NCBI RefSeq assembly: GCF_030708075.1 | Contig: NZ_CP117982.1 | Coordinates: 2,435,302 to 2,499,301, forward strand | Length of the DNA stretch: 64,000 nucleotides | Reading direction: 5' to 3' | From: Candidatus Epulonipiscium viviparus | GTDB taxonomy: Bacteria > Bacillota > Clostridia > Lachnospirales > Cellulosilyticaceae | In this document: in pieces, positions 28,282 to 37,760 of the stretch | Numbering within the stretch: the first letter of the stretch is position 1 | Layout of the letters: every line of letters starts with the position of its first letter | The notes under the pieces: model-generated | Seen by the model: only the letters and a program-made list of their open reading frames with translations | What the model was told of the DNA's origin: nothing | Databases searched by the model: none | Program-made: the position numbers and the translations under genes

Positions 28282-29499
28282 ATGAACAAAAAATTGAAAA
28301 TGATAATACTATTGGGAGCGCTCTCGGGAGCAATTATAGGGTGTAGCTCAGATGAAGTAGAAGACGATAGAGTTACCCTCACTATTGCTACATATTCGGA
28401 TCCATTTGAAGTGGATATCGTAACAGGACAAATCGAAGCCTATATGGAACAAAATCCAAACATAAACTTGGTTATAGAGCCGGTATCGGGAGATTTTTGG
28501 GAAGTGTTAAAAACTCGAATGGTTTCTAATAACGAGCCAGATATTTTTTATATGGACATATTTCAGGCGGGGCAATTTATAGATGCGAATAAGTTGGCTC
28601 CGTTGGATTCCTTGCTAACTGCAGAAGATTTGGCAGACTTCGAGCCCGCGTTGCTTAATGGATTTAGGGGGCAAGATGGTACGTTATATGGAATCCCAAA
28701 AGATTTCTCAACGTTGGCATTATATTATAATAAAAAGATGTTTACAGATGCAGGCTTAGAAGCACCAACCACATGGGATGATTTAACTGCTGTTGCAAAG
28801 GCGCTGACCAAAGATGGCGTGGTGGGTTTGTCTCTACAAAATGGATTGGATAGAGCGCAGCCGTTCTTTTATTCTAATGGTGGAACCATGATGAAAGATG
28901 GAAAACCGACTCTAAATAATCCCAAAAATATAGAAGCGTATGAATATTGGATCGGGCTTATTAAAGATGGGTATGCTCAGACTCCGCAGCAATTGGGTGT
29001 GGGCTGGAATGGCGATGCGTTTGCGTCGGAGATCGTTGCTATGACTATAGAGGGCAACTGGATGGTTAATAGCTTGTTGGAGTTGGCGCCAGATTTGGAC
29101 TATGGCGTGGTTCCAATACCGTATAAAGAGACGCCGGCATCGATGCAGTTTACAGTGGCGTATTCAATGTCAAAAAATACTGATTATCCAGAAGAGGCAA
29201 AAGATGTAATTAAGTTTTTAACTTCAGCTGAGCAGCAACAGGTAGTTGCAGATGCGGGTAGAGCAATGCCTTCCCGAAACGCTGCGTTAGAGGAATTTAA
29301 GAAAAATTGGCCAGAGCGCGCGGTGTTTGCGGATCAAGCTCCCGTTGCAAGTGAATTTAACTATGGGGTAATTTCGGCGACAGTGGTTGACGAGGCGGCC
29401 AAGGCAATGGAGCGCGTATTGTTAGATGATAAAAGTACGGTACAGCAGGCGTTCGATGCGGCACAGGCAAATATAGATAAAGCGCTTTCTAAACAATAA
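28282..29499 (+). CDS. Sugar ABC transporter substrate-binding lipoprotein
   Basis: The 405-residue protein has a lipoprotein signal ending at C21 (GAIIGC) and a family 1 solute-binding fold with YGIPKDFSTLALYYNKKMF near 135-153 and an EGNWM segment. It captures an oligosaccharide outside the cell for the two permeases that follow. GGGAGG precedes the start. The following hairpin (29516-29561) probably lets it be made in excess of the permeases. Its closest family types bind malto-, isomalto- or fructo-oligosaccharides; the enzymes downstream point to a sugar that contains both glucose and fructose. Confidence 0.92.
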   Translation: MNKKLKMIILLGALSGAIIGCSSDEVEDDRVTLTIATYSDPFEVDIVTGQIEAYMEQNPNINLVIEPVSGDFWEVLKTRMVSNNEPDIFYMDIFQAGQFIDANKLAPLDSLLTAEDLADFEPALLNGFRGQDGTLYGIPKDFSTLALYYNKKMFTDAGLEAPTTWDDLTAVAKALTKDGVVGLSLQNGLDRAQPFFYSNGGTMMKDGKPTLNNPKNIEAYEYWIGLIKDGYAQTPQQLGVGWNGDAFASEIVAMTIEGNWMVNSLLELAPDLDYGVVPIPYKETPASMQFTVAYSMSKNTDYPEEAKDVIKFLTSAEQQQVVADAGRAMPSRNAALEEFKKNWPERAVFADQAPVASEFNYGVISATVVDEAAKAMERVLLDDKSTVQQAFDAAQANIDKALSKQ

Positions 29500-29515
29500 A
29501 TATGAAAATTAAGAG

Positions 29516-29561
29516 GCTACATAGATGCAATGAGTTGGATTGCTATATGTGGCATTTTTTT
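29516..29561 (+). terminator. Intra-operon terminator-like hairpin after binding protein
   Basis: Stem GCTACATA / TATGTGGC (8 bp, one G-U), a 22-base loop, then A and seven T, directly upstream of the permease ribosome-binding site. Such partial terminators after the binding-protein gene are common in sugar ABC operons. Confidence 0.6.
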
Positions 29562-29574
29562 GAAGGAGGTATGT

Positions 29575-30483
29575 ATGAACAAGAAGACACAAGAAAATAT
29601 TGATGGATGGATAATGGTAGCTCCTATAGTAATCTTGATGCTAGTTTTTGTAATTGGCCCTGCAATATATTCGTTTATGTTGAGCTTTCAAGATTACAAC
29701 ATGCTAAAACCAGAGCAATCTGAATGGGTTTTGTTTGAAAATTATAAAGAATTGTTTTCTGATCCTGCATTTTATCAGGCGTTATATAACACGGTGAAAT
29801 ATTCGATTGTGGTGGTGCCGGTTCAGACCGCAATTGCGCTTTTGCTCGCAACAGTGGCGAATCAAAAAATTAGAGGAAAGACTTTTTTTAGGGTGGCGTA
29901 TTATGTTCCGGCTGTAACTTCTGCAGTTGCTTCTGCGGCAATGTTTATGTTCTTATTTAATACGAATGGTATAGCAAATCGTTTTCTGGGAATTTTTGGG
30001 TTTGAAGCAGTGAGTTGGTTTAATGAGCCAAAGTATGCATTGCCGCTTGCGATGATTATGGCAATATGGTCGACGGTGGGAACGCAGATGCTAGTGTTTT
30101 TGGCAGGGCTACAAGATATTCCAAATGAAGTATATGAGGCCGCCTCAATTGATGGAGCAAGCAGTGTAAGAAGATTTTTAAGCGTTACGGTGCCATTGCT
30201 TAGAGAAAAAACGATGTTTGTAATAATTGTGGGAATGATAGGCACGCTGCAAATGTTTGATCAGGCATTTATTATTTCTGGAGGAACCGGGGGGCCATTG
30301 GGCTCAACGACAACAGTGGTTTTGTATTTATATAATAAAGCATTTGGAGAAAATCGTTTGGGCTACGGATCTGCCGTTGCGGTGGGATTGTTTATTATAA
30401 TTTTTGCGTTAACAGTTATGCAGAAATCAATATTTGAAGAGCGAGAAGAGCGTCCAGCAAAAAGGAGGAAGGTAAATGGATAA
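29575..30483 (+). CDS. Sugar ABC transporter permease (MalF type)
   Basis: The 302-residue protein has six membrane helices and the coupling EAASIDGASSVRRFLSVTVPLL (the EAA loop, about residues 200-221, shown in part), the site that contacts the ATPase. GAAGGAGG precedes the start; an ORF extension back to 29530 overlaps the hairpin and is rejected. The stop overlaps the next permease start by 8 bases. No ATPase gene is in the operon, so a shared MsmK-like ATPase elsewhere is expected. Confidence 0.92.
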   Translation: MNKKTQENIDGWIMVAPIVILMLVFVIGPAIYSFMLSFQDYNMLKPEQSEWVLFENYKELFSDPAFYQALYNTVKYSIVVVPVQTAIALLLATVANQKIRGKTFFRVAYYVPAVTSAVASAAMFMFLFNTNGIANRFLGIFGFEAVSWFNEPKYALPLAMIMAIWSTVGTQMLVFLAGLQDIPNEVYEAASIDGASSVRRFLSVTVPLLREKTMFVIIVGMIGTLQMFDQAFIISGGTGGPLGSTTTVVLYLYNKAFGENRLGYGSAVAVGLFIIIFALTVMQKSIFEEREERPAKRRKVNG

Positions 30484-31297
30484 AACTGTTTCTAGGCCTA
30501 TGAAAGTGCTATTTTATTTTTTGACGATAGGATATGCGTTTATTGCGTTGTTTCCTTTTTTTTGGGCGTTTTATACGTCGCTTAGACCAAGCAAGGAAGC
30601 GTATAAATTAAATTTTGACTTTTCGAATCTAAGCTTTGGCACATATGTTGACTTAATAGTCAAAAATGATATAGGCAGATGGTATTTTAACAGCTTTATA
30701 ATAGCCATTAGCGTAACTCTTTTGGGGGTTATTTTAAGCACAATGGCAGGATATGCGTTGGCAAGAATTGACTTTACAGGAAAAAATATCATATTTATGA
30801 CGATTTTGGGGCTGATGATGATACCAGGACAAATCACAATGATTCCACAGTATATGCTACTAAATAAATTCAACTTTATCAATACGTATGTGGGGCTAAT
30901 AATTCCGTTTTTGTTTAATGCATTTAACATATTTATGATGCGCCAATTTTTTATATCGTTTCCAATCAGCTTGGAGGAGGCTGCGCAATTAGATGGGCTC
31001 TCGCGCAGAGGAATTTTCTTCAAAATAGCATTGCCGCTTGCCAAACCCGCAATTACTACAATTATAATTATGACATTTATGGGAAGTTGGAACAACTTTC
31101 TTATGCCAAATTTATTGATTACGTCGCGTGATATGTATACATTGCCGGTGGGGATGGCGTCGCTAAATAGCCAGTATTTTTCGTTTCCAAATCAGACAAT
31201 GGCCGGCGCTATGCTATTATCAATTCCAATGGTAATCTTATTTTTAATATGTCAGAAATATTTTATAGAGGGCGTTACAACTTCGGGTATTAAATAA
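30476..31297 (+). CDS. Sugar ABC transporter permease (MalG type)
   Basis: The 273-residue protein has six membrane helices and the EAA loop EEAAQLDGLSRRGIFFKIALP (about residues 163-183, of which the core is EAAQLDG). It pairs with the MalF-type permease it overlaps. AAGGAGG lies within the upstream gene end. GGGAGG and the glycosidase gene follow at once. Confidence 0.92.
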   Translation: MDKTVSRPMKVLFYFLTIGYAFIALFPFFWAFYTSLRPSKEAYKLNFDFSNLSFGTYVDLIVKNDIGRWYFNSFIIAISVTLLGVILSTMAGYALARIDFTGKNIIFMTILGLMMIPGQITMIPQYMLLNKFNFINTYVGLIIPFLFNAFNIFMMRQFFISFPISLEEAAQLDGLSRRGIFFKIALPLAKPAITTIIIMTFMGSWNNFLMPNLLITSRDMYTLPVGMASLNSQYFSFPNQTMAGAMLLSIPMVILFLICQKYFIEGVTTSGIK

Positions 31298-31309
31298 TTG
31301 GGAGGACTT

Positions 31310-33352
31310 ATGCACATTCAAAAAACTGATAACTTAGGCAAGGATAATTACGTTGTCTCATCAAACAAAATTTATGCAGTAGGCAAGCAAGACGGGACGT
31401 TTAAGCCAATGGGGCATCACATATTGGGAGAAATGTCGGGCATCTTTGCGCAGCCGATTAAGCTTTCGAGAGGATATGAAATTGCAGTAGATGGGAAGGC
31501 TGCAATAGCGAATGCCTACGTTTTTGATGACGGTGAAAGTAGATTTATATATGACAAATTTGAAGTGGCCGTTAATGCCGCAGATAACCAGAAAGTATTG
31601 GCTATAGAATTTTCGGCAACAGAAAAAAAAGTAGCGGTGGAGTTTAAGATTCTACTAAAAATAGAAGGATGCTGGACTGCAGATATGGTAAATTTTAGAG
31701 ATGCTGCAACGGCTGTAGTGGCACAAAACCAAAGTAGCGTCACTGTAGCGCATCTGAAAGAGGAATATTACGCAAAAGTATTTTTGGCTGAAGATGCGAC
31801 AATTGTTGTAACTCAGGCGGGAGATGCTGTGGAGGTAAAAATAAAATTTGAGCTCAAAGATGTATTTGCGATATATATTTCTGCCGCTAGCGATGCCGAT
31901 TCTATAAATGACAATGCGATCCCAGATTTTGCGGCACAAAAAATTAGGCGCAAAGAACTACTGAAGGCAACAGAATTGATAACAGATGACGAACAGTTTA
32001 ACGAAGTCTTTGCAGGGCTAAAGCTAAATTATGATATGCTGGTGCAAGACATAGATGGGATAGGCGAAGGCTATACTGCAGGGTTTCCAGACTTTCAATG
32101 GTTTTTCGGGTGCGATACCACATATGGAATATACGGAACCCTTGCAGTAGGGCAACATGATATGACAGCCAAAACGTTGCGGTTGTTAAAAAAATTGTCG
32201 TGGCAAGAAAACGGAAATGGGCGTGTGATACATGAAATGTCGCCTTGGGGTGTTGTCTATGGAAAAGGAAACTTACAGGAGACGTCTCAATTTATAAGCG
32301 CAGTATATGAAACTTACAAATGGACTGCAGATAAAGTATTTTTGGAAGAGATCTTTGAGTTTTGCGTATTGGGAATAGCGTGGATAAAAGAGCAAGCTCA
32401 GGGAAACTCGGTTTGTCCGAAAGGCAATGGAATAGTAGAAGTTGCAGGAATCGAGGGCAGGTTGATTGATGTTGCTATATTGACGATTGATGCATATGAG
32501 CATATGGAATATCTGGCGGAGCAAATGCAAAGGTTTGAGTTGATAGAAGGGTATCGCGAGGATAGAGAAGCGTTGTGTGCAGAAGTTTTGGACAGATTTT
32601 ATAATAAAGAAGAAAGATTCTTTGGAGATATCATTTGTAGCCCGCACGAAGCGGCAGCTAGTCGAGACATCTTGGTGAATTCTATAAAAAATACGCCAAC
32701 TCTTAGTTCTGCAATGGAAAAATATTTTGATAAAGTGTTAGAGAATGCGACCGGAGAATGGGTAGCGCTGGTGCTGAAAAACTGGGTTTCGATATTGCCA
32801 TATAGCAAAAGGTTTGTGCCGCAACATATTAAGGATGAAGGGTTAGATCAGATGTTGCAACCAGATTTTTATAACGATTATGGTATGAAAATTAGTTGCA
32901 TGTGTAATGATAAAGACGATCCAGTCGACGATGTGTATACTCTAAATAAATCGATGTCCATAAACACGGGGTGCTTGGCCGAGGTGTTTGCGGCAAATGG
33001 TCAAATTGATAAGGCCTACGAATTGCTAAAATGTTTGGCAGAAAGTATGTATGTAGATATGCCTGCAGCAATAAGTGAGATATTGCCAGATGATGGATGC
33101 TTTATGCAATTTTGGTCAGGGTATGGGATCCACCATGTGTTTATGAAATATATCGTGGGATTAACAGCAGATGCGCCAAATAGATCAATAACTATTGAGC
33201 CCAATTTGCCTGTGGCGTTAAATGAGATAGCAATAAAAAATTTGCAAGTGGGTGACTGTATAATTGATATAACGATTAAAAGAAAAAATGGTGCGGTAAC
33301 AGTTGCTGTAAATAAAAATTCGGCAGATTACAATATTGTGGTGAGGTGTTAA
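31310..33352 (+). CDS. Debranching-type (alpha/alpha)6-barrel glycoside hydrolase
   Basis: The 680-residue protein has an N-terminal beta-sandwich (about 1-210) and a helical barrel (about 225-600) with GYTAGFPDFQWFFGCDTTYG near 250-269, which resembles the AGFPWF..FGRDT element of glycogen-debranching amylo-alpha-1,6-glucosidases. The RD of that motif is CD here, so the family match is only approximate. HEMSPWG and a C-terminal ISEILPDDGCFMQFWSG follow. No signal peptide; it would act on imported oligosaccharide. GGGAGGA precedes the ATG. GH133-, GH15- or GH63-like are all possible. Confidence 0.7.
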   Translation: MHIQKTDNLGKDNYVVSSNKIYAVGKQDGTFKPMGHHILGEMSGIFAQPIKLSRGYEIAVDGKAAIANAYVFDDGESRFIYDKFEVAVNAADNQKVLAIEFSATEKKVAVEFKILLKIEGCWTADMVNFRDAATAVVAQNQSSVTVAHLKEEYYAKVFLAEDATIVVTQAGDAVEVKIKFELKDVFAIYISAASDADSINDNAIPDFAAQKIRRKELLKATELITDDEQFNEVFAGLKLNYDMLVQDIDGIGEGYTAGFPDFQWFFGCDTTYGIYGTLAVGQHDMTAKTLRLLKKLSWQENGNGRVIHEMSPWGVVYGKGNLQETSQFISAVYETYKWTADKVFLEEIFEFCVLGIAWIKEQAQGNSVCPKGNGIVEVAGIEGRLIDVAILTIDAYEHMEYLAEQMQRFELIEGYREDREALCAEVLDRFYNKEERFFGDIICSPHEAAASRDILVNSIKNTPTLSSAMEKYFDKVLENATGEWVALVLKNWVSILPYSKRFVPQHIKDEGLDQMLQPDFYNDYGMKISCMCNDKDDPVDDVYTLNKSMSINTGCLAEVFAANGQIDKAYELLKCLAESMYVDMPAAISEILPDDGCFMQFWSGYGIHHVFMKYIVGLTADAPNRSITIEPNLPVALNEIAIKNLQVGDCIIDITIKRKNGAVTVAVNKNSADYNIVVRC

Positions 33353-33353
33353 A

Positions 33354-35666
33354 GTGATAGTATATGATAAGGGCGTAGAAGAATTCGAAAATTTTTTGAT
33401 ATGTGAAGATAGCTTCGATGAGATGAGTTTAGGAAAAACGGAATCTATTATGTGTCAGGGCAATGGCTATATGTGTATACGTGGCTATGCGGAAGAAGCG
33501 TATCCTAAAAAAGTTGCAACAACGCTAATTGCTGGTACGTTTAATATCGCAATGGAAAATGAAGTTACAGAATTACCAAACATCTCGGACGCGTTTTCGA
33601 TGGAGCTATTAATTGATGGCAAGAGATTTTTCTTGGCAGAAAATAACGTGGAAAATTATAGCAAAATCTTGAACTTAAAAACGGGGGAGCTAACCAGAAC
33701 GTTTGCATATAAAACCGAAGAGAATGAATTTAGATTTGTGATGAGACGTTTTGTATCGGCAGCAGATGTTCATATTGCAGTGTCGCGCGTTGAGATTACG
33801 GCAATGAAAAAAGCGGCGCAGATTGTTGTGCTCTCGGGTATCGATAACCGTGCGACTAATTCGGGAGAATGCCATCTGATAGAAAATGTACGTAGGTTTT
33901 ATGAAAAGAAATTTGCATATACACATTTGGTGACAAATCAATCGAAAATAGATATTTATGTAAATGCAAGTCATAAGATTTTTGTAGATGACGCAGAATT
34001 GGATTTGGTGCCAGCACCTAAAATGTCGAGGAGAACGATTTCGGCGCAGTATAACTTGGATGTTGCGGCGGGGAGTGTTGTAGCGATAGAAAAATATATA
34101 AGTTATTACACCTCCAATGATGCGGATGAAGTGCGATGCGATGAGCCTTGCGCCTCGTATAAAATTTTGGCACAAAAGATGGCTGTAGGATACTTTAAGC
34201 TGCTAGAAGAGAGTGTTGAAGTTTTGGCGGCAAAGCTTTGGGAGCGGGATTACATTAAGATAACATCGAGCGAGGCAATAGCTCAGCTGGGGATCAACTA
34301 CGCTATGTATCATATGTTTGTGATGACACCAGCCCATGACAATAGAATGAATATAGGTGCAAAGGGGCTGTCGGGAGAAGGTTATAAGGGGCATACATTT
34401 TGGGATACAGAAGTCTTTTTGTTGCCAAGATTTATAGTGCAAAACCCTGCAGTGGCTAGAAAGCTGTTGGAATATAGATATTTGGGATTGGAGGGAGCGA
34501 GGCGTAAGGCGGAGGAGAACGGATTTGAAGGTGCGATGTTCCCTTGGGAGGCAGCAAATCCCAAAGATGGTGAAGTAACTCCAAAGTATAATGGTGTGGA
34601 TGTTTATACGGGCGATCAACTAAAAGTTATAACGGGAGATATCGAGATACACATCGTAGCGGATGTTGCGTATGGAGTGTATTTGTATAATAATTTTACA
34701 GCAGACCAAGAATTTATGAATTCATATGGCTACGAAATTATAATGGAGACAGCAAAATTTTGGAATTCGAGATTGGAGTATGCAGATGGAAAGTACCATA
34801 TCAATGATGTTATAGGTCCGGATGAATACACCGAGCATGTTGATGATAATGCGTATACAAACTATTTGGCAAAGTGGAATATGGAGTATGCGTGTCGCAG
34901 TTATAATGATTTGTTGGCTAAAGACCCCGAGCTGCTTGCTAGATTGGACGAAAAAATCTCGATTGGAGCAGTAATAGAAACAATTAGAGAGCGAGCAGAG
35001 CGTATTTATGTGCCTGTTCCAGATGCAGAGCTAATAATAGACCAAGACAGAACCTATAGAAGCTTAGAAGAAATAGATCTAACTAAATATAGGCAGGCCG
35101 AGCTGGTTGCTAGCATAGCAAAAGATTATGGAATGGAGCAAATTAGTAAACTGAAAGTATCGAAGCAAGCAGATGTTATGGTGTTGTTTTTGTTATTTGG
35201 AGAAAGATGGGCAGACGAAATTAAGAAGGCGAACTTTGATTATTACGAGGCGTTTTGTTTGCATGATTCATCGCTGAGTTTAAGTACTTACGCTATTTTG
35301 GCAAATGACATAGGGTATGAGAGATATGGATATGAATTGTTTAAGCGAGCGTTGCTTATTGATATAGGCCAAGAAAAGCATTCGTGTGACGAGGGAGTTC
35401 ACGCGGCATCGTATGGCGGGGTGTGGCAGTGTATCATATATGGATTTGCGGGAGTTAGAATGATAGGAGAAAAATTACACATCAATCCTAGATTGCCAGC
35501 GGAAATGGAGAAGATTGAATTTAATATGTATTATCTGGGGCAAAAATTATGTGTAAAAGCCTCAAAAGATACAGTTGTGGTGGCAAACATGGGCGAGAGG
35601 GCTGTAGCTGTAATAATTAAGAATCGAGAAATAGAGATTGCTGCCAATGCAGCGGTGGAGGCGTGA
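33354..35666 (+). CDS. Glycoside hydrolase family 65 disaccharide phosphorylase
   Basis: The 770-residue protein has an N-terminal super-sandwich, an (alpha/alpha)6 barrel with FWDTEVFLLP near 350, GPDEYTEHVDDNAYTN with general acid E491, KQADVMVLF, and CDEGVHAASYGGVWQ, the phosphate-binding region. Family members cleave maltose, kojibiose, nigerose or trehalose with phosphate to give beta-glucose-1-phosphate. The start is GTG, one base after the previous stop, with GAGGTG upstream. The beta-phosphoglucomutase it needs is fused to the next protein. The exact linkage cannot be read. Confidence 0.92.
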   Translation: MIVYDKGVEEFENFLICEDSFDEMSLGKTESIMCQGNGYMCIRGYAEEAYPKKVATTLIAGTFNIAMENEVTELPNISDAFSMELLIDGKRFFLAENNVENYSKILNLKTGELTRTFAYKTEENEFRFVMRRFVSAADVHIAVSRVEITAMKKAAQIVVLSGIDNRATNSGECHLIENVRRFYEKKFAYTHLVTNQSKIDIYVNASHKIFVDDAELDLVPAPKMSRRTISAQYNLDVAAGSVVAIEKYISYYTSNDADEVRCDEPCASYKILAQKMAVGYFKLLEESVEVLAAKLWERDYIKITSSEAIAQLGINYAMYHMFVMTPAHDNRMNIGAKGLSGEGYKGHTFWDTEVFLLPRFIVQNPAVARKLLEYRYLGLEGARRKAEENGFEGAMFPWEAANPKDGEVTPKYNGVDVYTGDQLKVITGDIEIHIVADVAYGVYLYNNFTADQEFMNSYGYEIIMETAKFWNSRLEYADGKYHINDVIGPDEYTEHVDDNAYTNYLAKWNMEYACRSYNDLLAKDPELLARLDEKISIGAVIETIRERAERIYVPVPDAELIIDQDRTYRSLEEIDLTKYRQAELVASIAKDYGMEQISKLKVSKQADVMVLFLLFGERWADEIKKANFDYYEAFCLHDSSLSLSTYAILANDIGYERYGYELFKRALLIDIGQEKHSCDEGVHAASYGGVWQCIIYGFAGVRMIGEKLHINPRLPAEMEKIEFNMYYLGQKLCVKASKDTVVVANMGERAVAVIIKNREIEIAANAAVEA

Positions 35667-35667
35667 G

Positions 35668-37722
35668 ATGCTAAAATTGGTAATTTTTGATTTGGATGGA
35701 GTAATTGTTGATACTGCGAAATACCATTATCTGGCTTGGCGAGAGCTTGGATATGAGTTAGGGATTGAGTTTACACAAGAACAAAATGAAGCTTTTAAAG
35801 GTGTGAGTAGATTGGCTTGCATGGATATTATGTGTACGCTTGCCAATAAAGAAGATATGCCGCAAGATGAACGCAATCGAATAGCAAACAAAAAGAATGA
35901 TATATATTTGGAGTTGATAAAAGATATAACCAATAGTGAATTGCTAGCGGGAGTGGAAAATTTATTGCGTGAGTTAAAGCAGGCAGGCATAAAAGTTGCG
36001 TTGGGATCCGCAAGCAAGAATGCGGTACCGATTTTGAAAAAAACAGGGATACTCCATTATTTTGATACAGTAATCGATGGAAATAAAGTAAAAAAAGCAA
36101 AGCCAGACCCAGAGGTATTTGAGCTTGCCGCGCAAACAGCGGAAGTGGCCAATGCTGAGTGTGTAGTATTTGAAGACGCTACTGCAGGAGTGGAAGCCGC
36201 AATTGCAGCGGGAATGGCGGTCGTTGGGATTGGCACCAAAGAGAGTTTGCCAAATGCTGAAGTAGTTTTTGCAAATGTGGGAGAAGTAAGCGTTGAATTT
36301 TTATTACGAGCAGTAACGAATGACAGATATAGACCGAAGTATCACATTTCAGTTCCTGCAGGATGGCTAAATGACCCCAACGGGCTGATATTTTACAAAG
36401 GAGAGTATCATGTATTTTATCAGCACTATCCACATGACACAGTGTGGGGGCCGATGCATTGGGGACATGCAAAAAGCAAGGATCTAATAAGGTGGGAGTA
36501 TTTGCCGATAGCATTGGCGCCGGATATGGATCATGAAAATGTGGGATGCTTTTCGGGCAGTGCGATAGAACATGATGGAAAATTATATTTGATATACACT
36601 GGAGCTGCCGATGATGCAAACGGAACGCATCTGCAAACGCAATGTGTAGCGTATTCGGAGGATGGAATCAATTTTACCAAGTATGAAGGAAACCCGGTTT
36701 TGACTGCAGCAGATCTGCCAGAAGATTGCCAAGTGAATGCGGGAGAATTTAGAGATCCAAAGGTGTTTAAGAAAGATGACGCATTTTATATGGTGGTAGT
36801 GGCAAAGGCAGCGGCGGGCAATATATTGTTGTATAAATCGAGAGATTTGCTGAGCTGGGAGTATGTGAGAGCGATAGCCAATGGCGAGGGCGGCAATATG
36901 GGCGAAATGTTTGAGTGCCCAGATCTATTTGAGCTAGATGGCAAAGATGTATTGATTACATCGCCTATTGCAATAAAGAGGAGCGGTCACAGATTTTTTA
37001 ATACATCATCCACGCTGTATTTTGGCGGTAAGATGAATTGGGAGACTGGGGAATATGCCAAAGAATGCCACGATGAGATTGACATAGGCACAGATTTTTA
37101 TGCACCGCAAACGTTGTGTGACGATCGAGGTAGACGCATTATGATTGCCTGGGCGCAGATGTGGCATCGTACAATGCCAACAAATGTATTGCGACATAAT
37201 TGGGCGGGAAGTTTTTCGATACCGAGAGTACTGAAATGGAAGGACGAAAAACTGATGCAAACCCCGGTTGAAGAATTGCGAGCGTATCGTGTGGATCACG
37301 TAATGTACAGAGGTGAAAAAGTTGAGGGAGTTCGTAGATTTGACGGAGTTACAGGAGACGTATGTGAACTGGTCGTGGATGTAGACATGGGAGATGCGAA
37401 TAACTTTTCGATTGCAGTATTAAAGACGGGCAACGAGAAAGTTGTTATTTGGTTAGATGATAGCAGAATAACTATCGATAGGTCGTGTATGGGAAATCCT
37501 ATATTGGGGAATGAAAGTATACCAGTAAATTCGAGGTGGATTCCGTATCATAAAAAAACAGTAAAATTGGATATATTGATAGACAAGAGCATCGTCGAAG
37601 TATTTGTAAACGACGGAGAATACGCAATGACAGTAACAGCATATCCAGAAGGCACTGCAGCTGAGATCGAGTTTTTTGCTGATGGAGCGGCAGTGATTGA
37701 TATTGACAAATGGAATATTTAG
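35668..37722 (+). CDS. Fusion: beta-phosphoglucomutase + GH32 beta-fructosidase
   Basis: The 684-residue protein joins two enzymes. Residues 1-217 are a HAD-type beta-phosphoglucomutase (FDLDGVIVD with D8 and D10; GSASKNA; KAKPDPEVF; EDATAGVEAA), which turns beta-glucose-1-phosphate into glucose-6-phosphate. Residues 225-684 are GH32: WLNDPNG with nucleophile D236, RDP with D363, ECPDLF with acid/base E416, then the C-terminal beta-sandwich. Both active sites look intact. The short linker (TNDRYRPKYH) leaves no room for a lost start. The start is one base after the GH65 stop. GH65-betaPGM pairs are common; fusion to GH32 is, to my knowledge, unusual. Confidence 0.93.
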   Translation: MLKLVIFDLDGVIVDTAKYHYLAWRELGYELGIEFTQEQNEAFKGVSRLACMDIMCTLANKEDMPQDERNRIANKKNDIYLELIKDITNSELLAGVENLLRELKQAGIKVALGSASKNAVPILKKTGILHYFDTVIDGNKVKKAKPDPEVFELAAQTAEVANAECVVFEDATAGVEAAIAAGMAVVGIGTKESLPNAEVVFANVGEVSVEFLLRAVTNDRYRPKYHISVPAGWLNDPNGLIFYKGEYHVFYQHYPHDTVWGPMHWGHAKSKDLIRWEYLPIALAPDMDHENVGCFSGSAIEHDGKLYLIYTGAADDANGTHLQTQCVAYSEDGINFTKYEGNPVLTAADLPEDCQVNAGEFRDPKVFKKDDAFYMVVVAKAAAGNILLYKSRDLLSWEYVRAIANGEGGNMGEMFECPDLFELDGKDVLITSPIAIKRSGHRFFNTSSTLYFGGKMNWETGEYAKECHDEIDIGTDFYAPQTLCDDRGRRIMIAWAQMWHRTMPTNVLRHNWAGSFSIPRVLKWKDEKLMQTPVEELRAYRVDHVMYRGEKVEGVRRFDGVTGDVCELVVDVDMGDANNFSIAVLKTGNEKVVIWLDDSRITIDRSCMGNPILGNESIPVNSRWIPYHKKTVKLDILIDKSIVEVFVNDGEYAMTVTAYPEGTAAEIEFFADGAAVIDIDKWNI

Positions 37723-37732
37723 GCAAAAGTAG

Positions 37733-37760
37733 AGGACTCTGTAGAAGGGGTCCTTTTTTT
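37733..37760 (+). terminator. Terminator of oligosaccharide operon
   Basis: Stem AGGACTC / GGGTCCT (one G-U), 8-base loop, then a T-run. The run overlaps the stop codon of the convergent DUF1638 gene. Confidence 0.8.
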
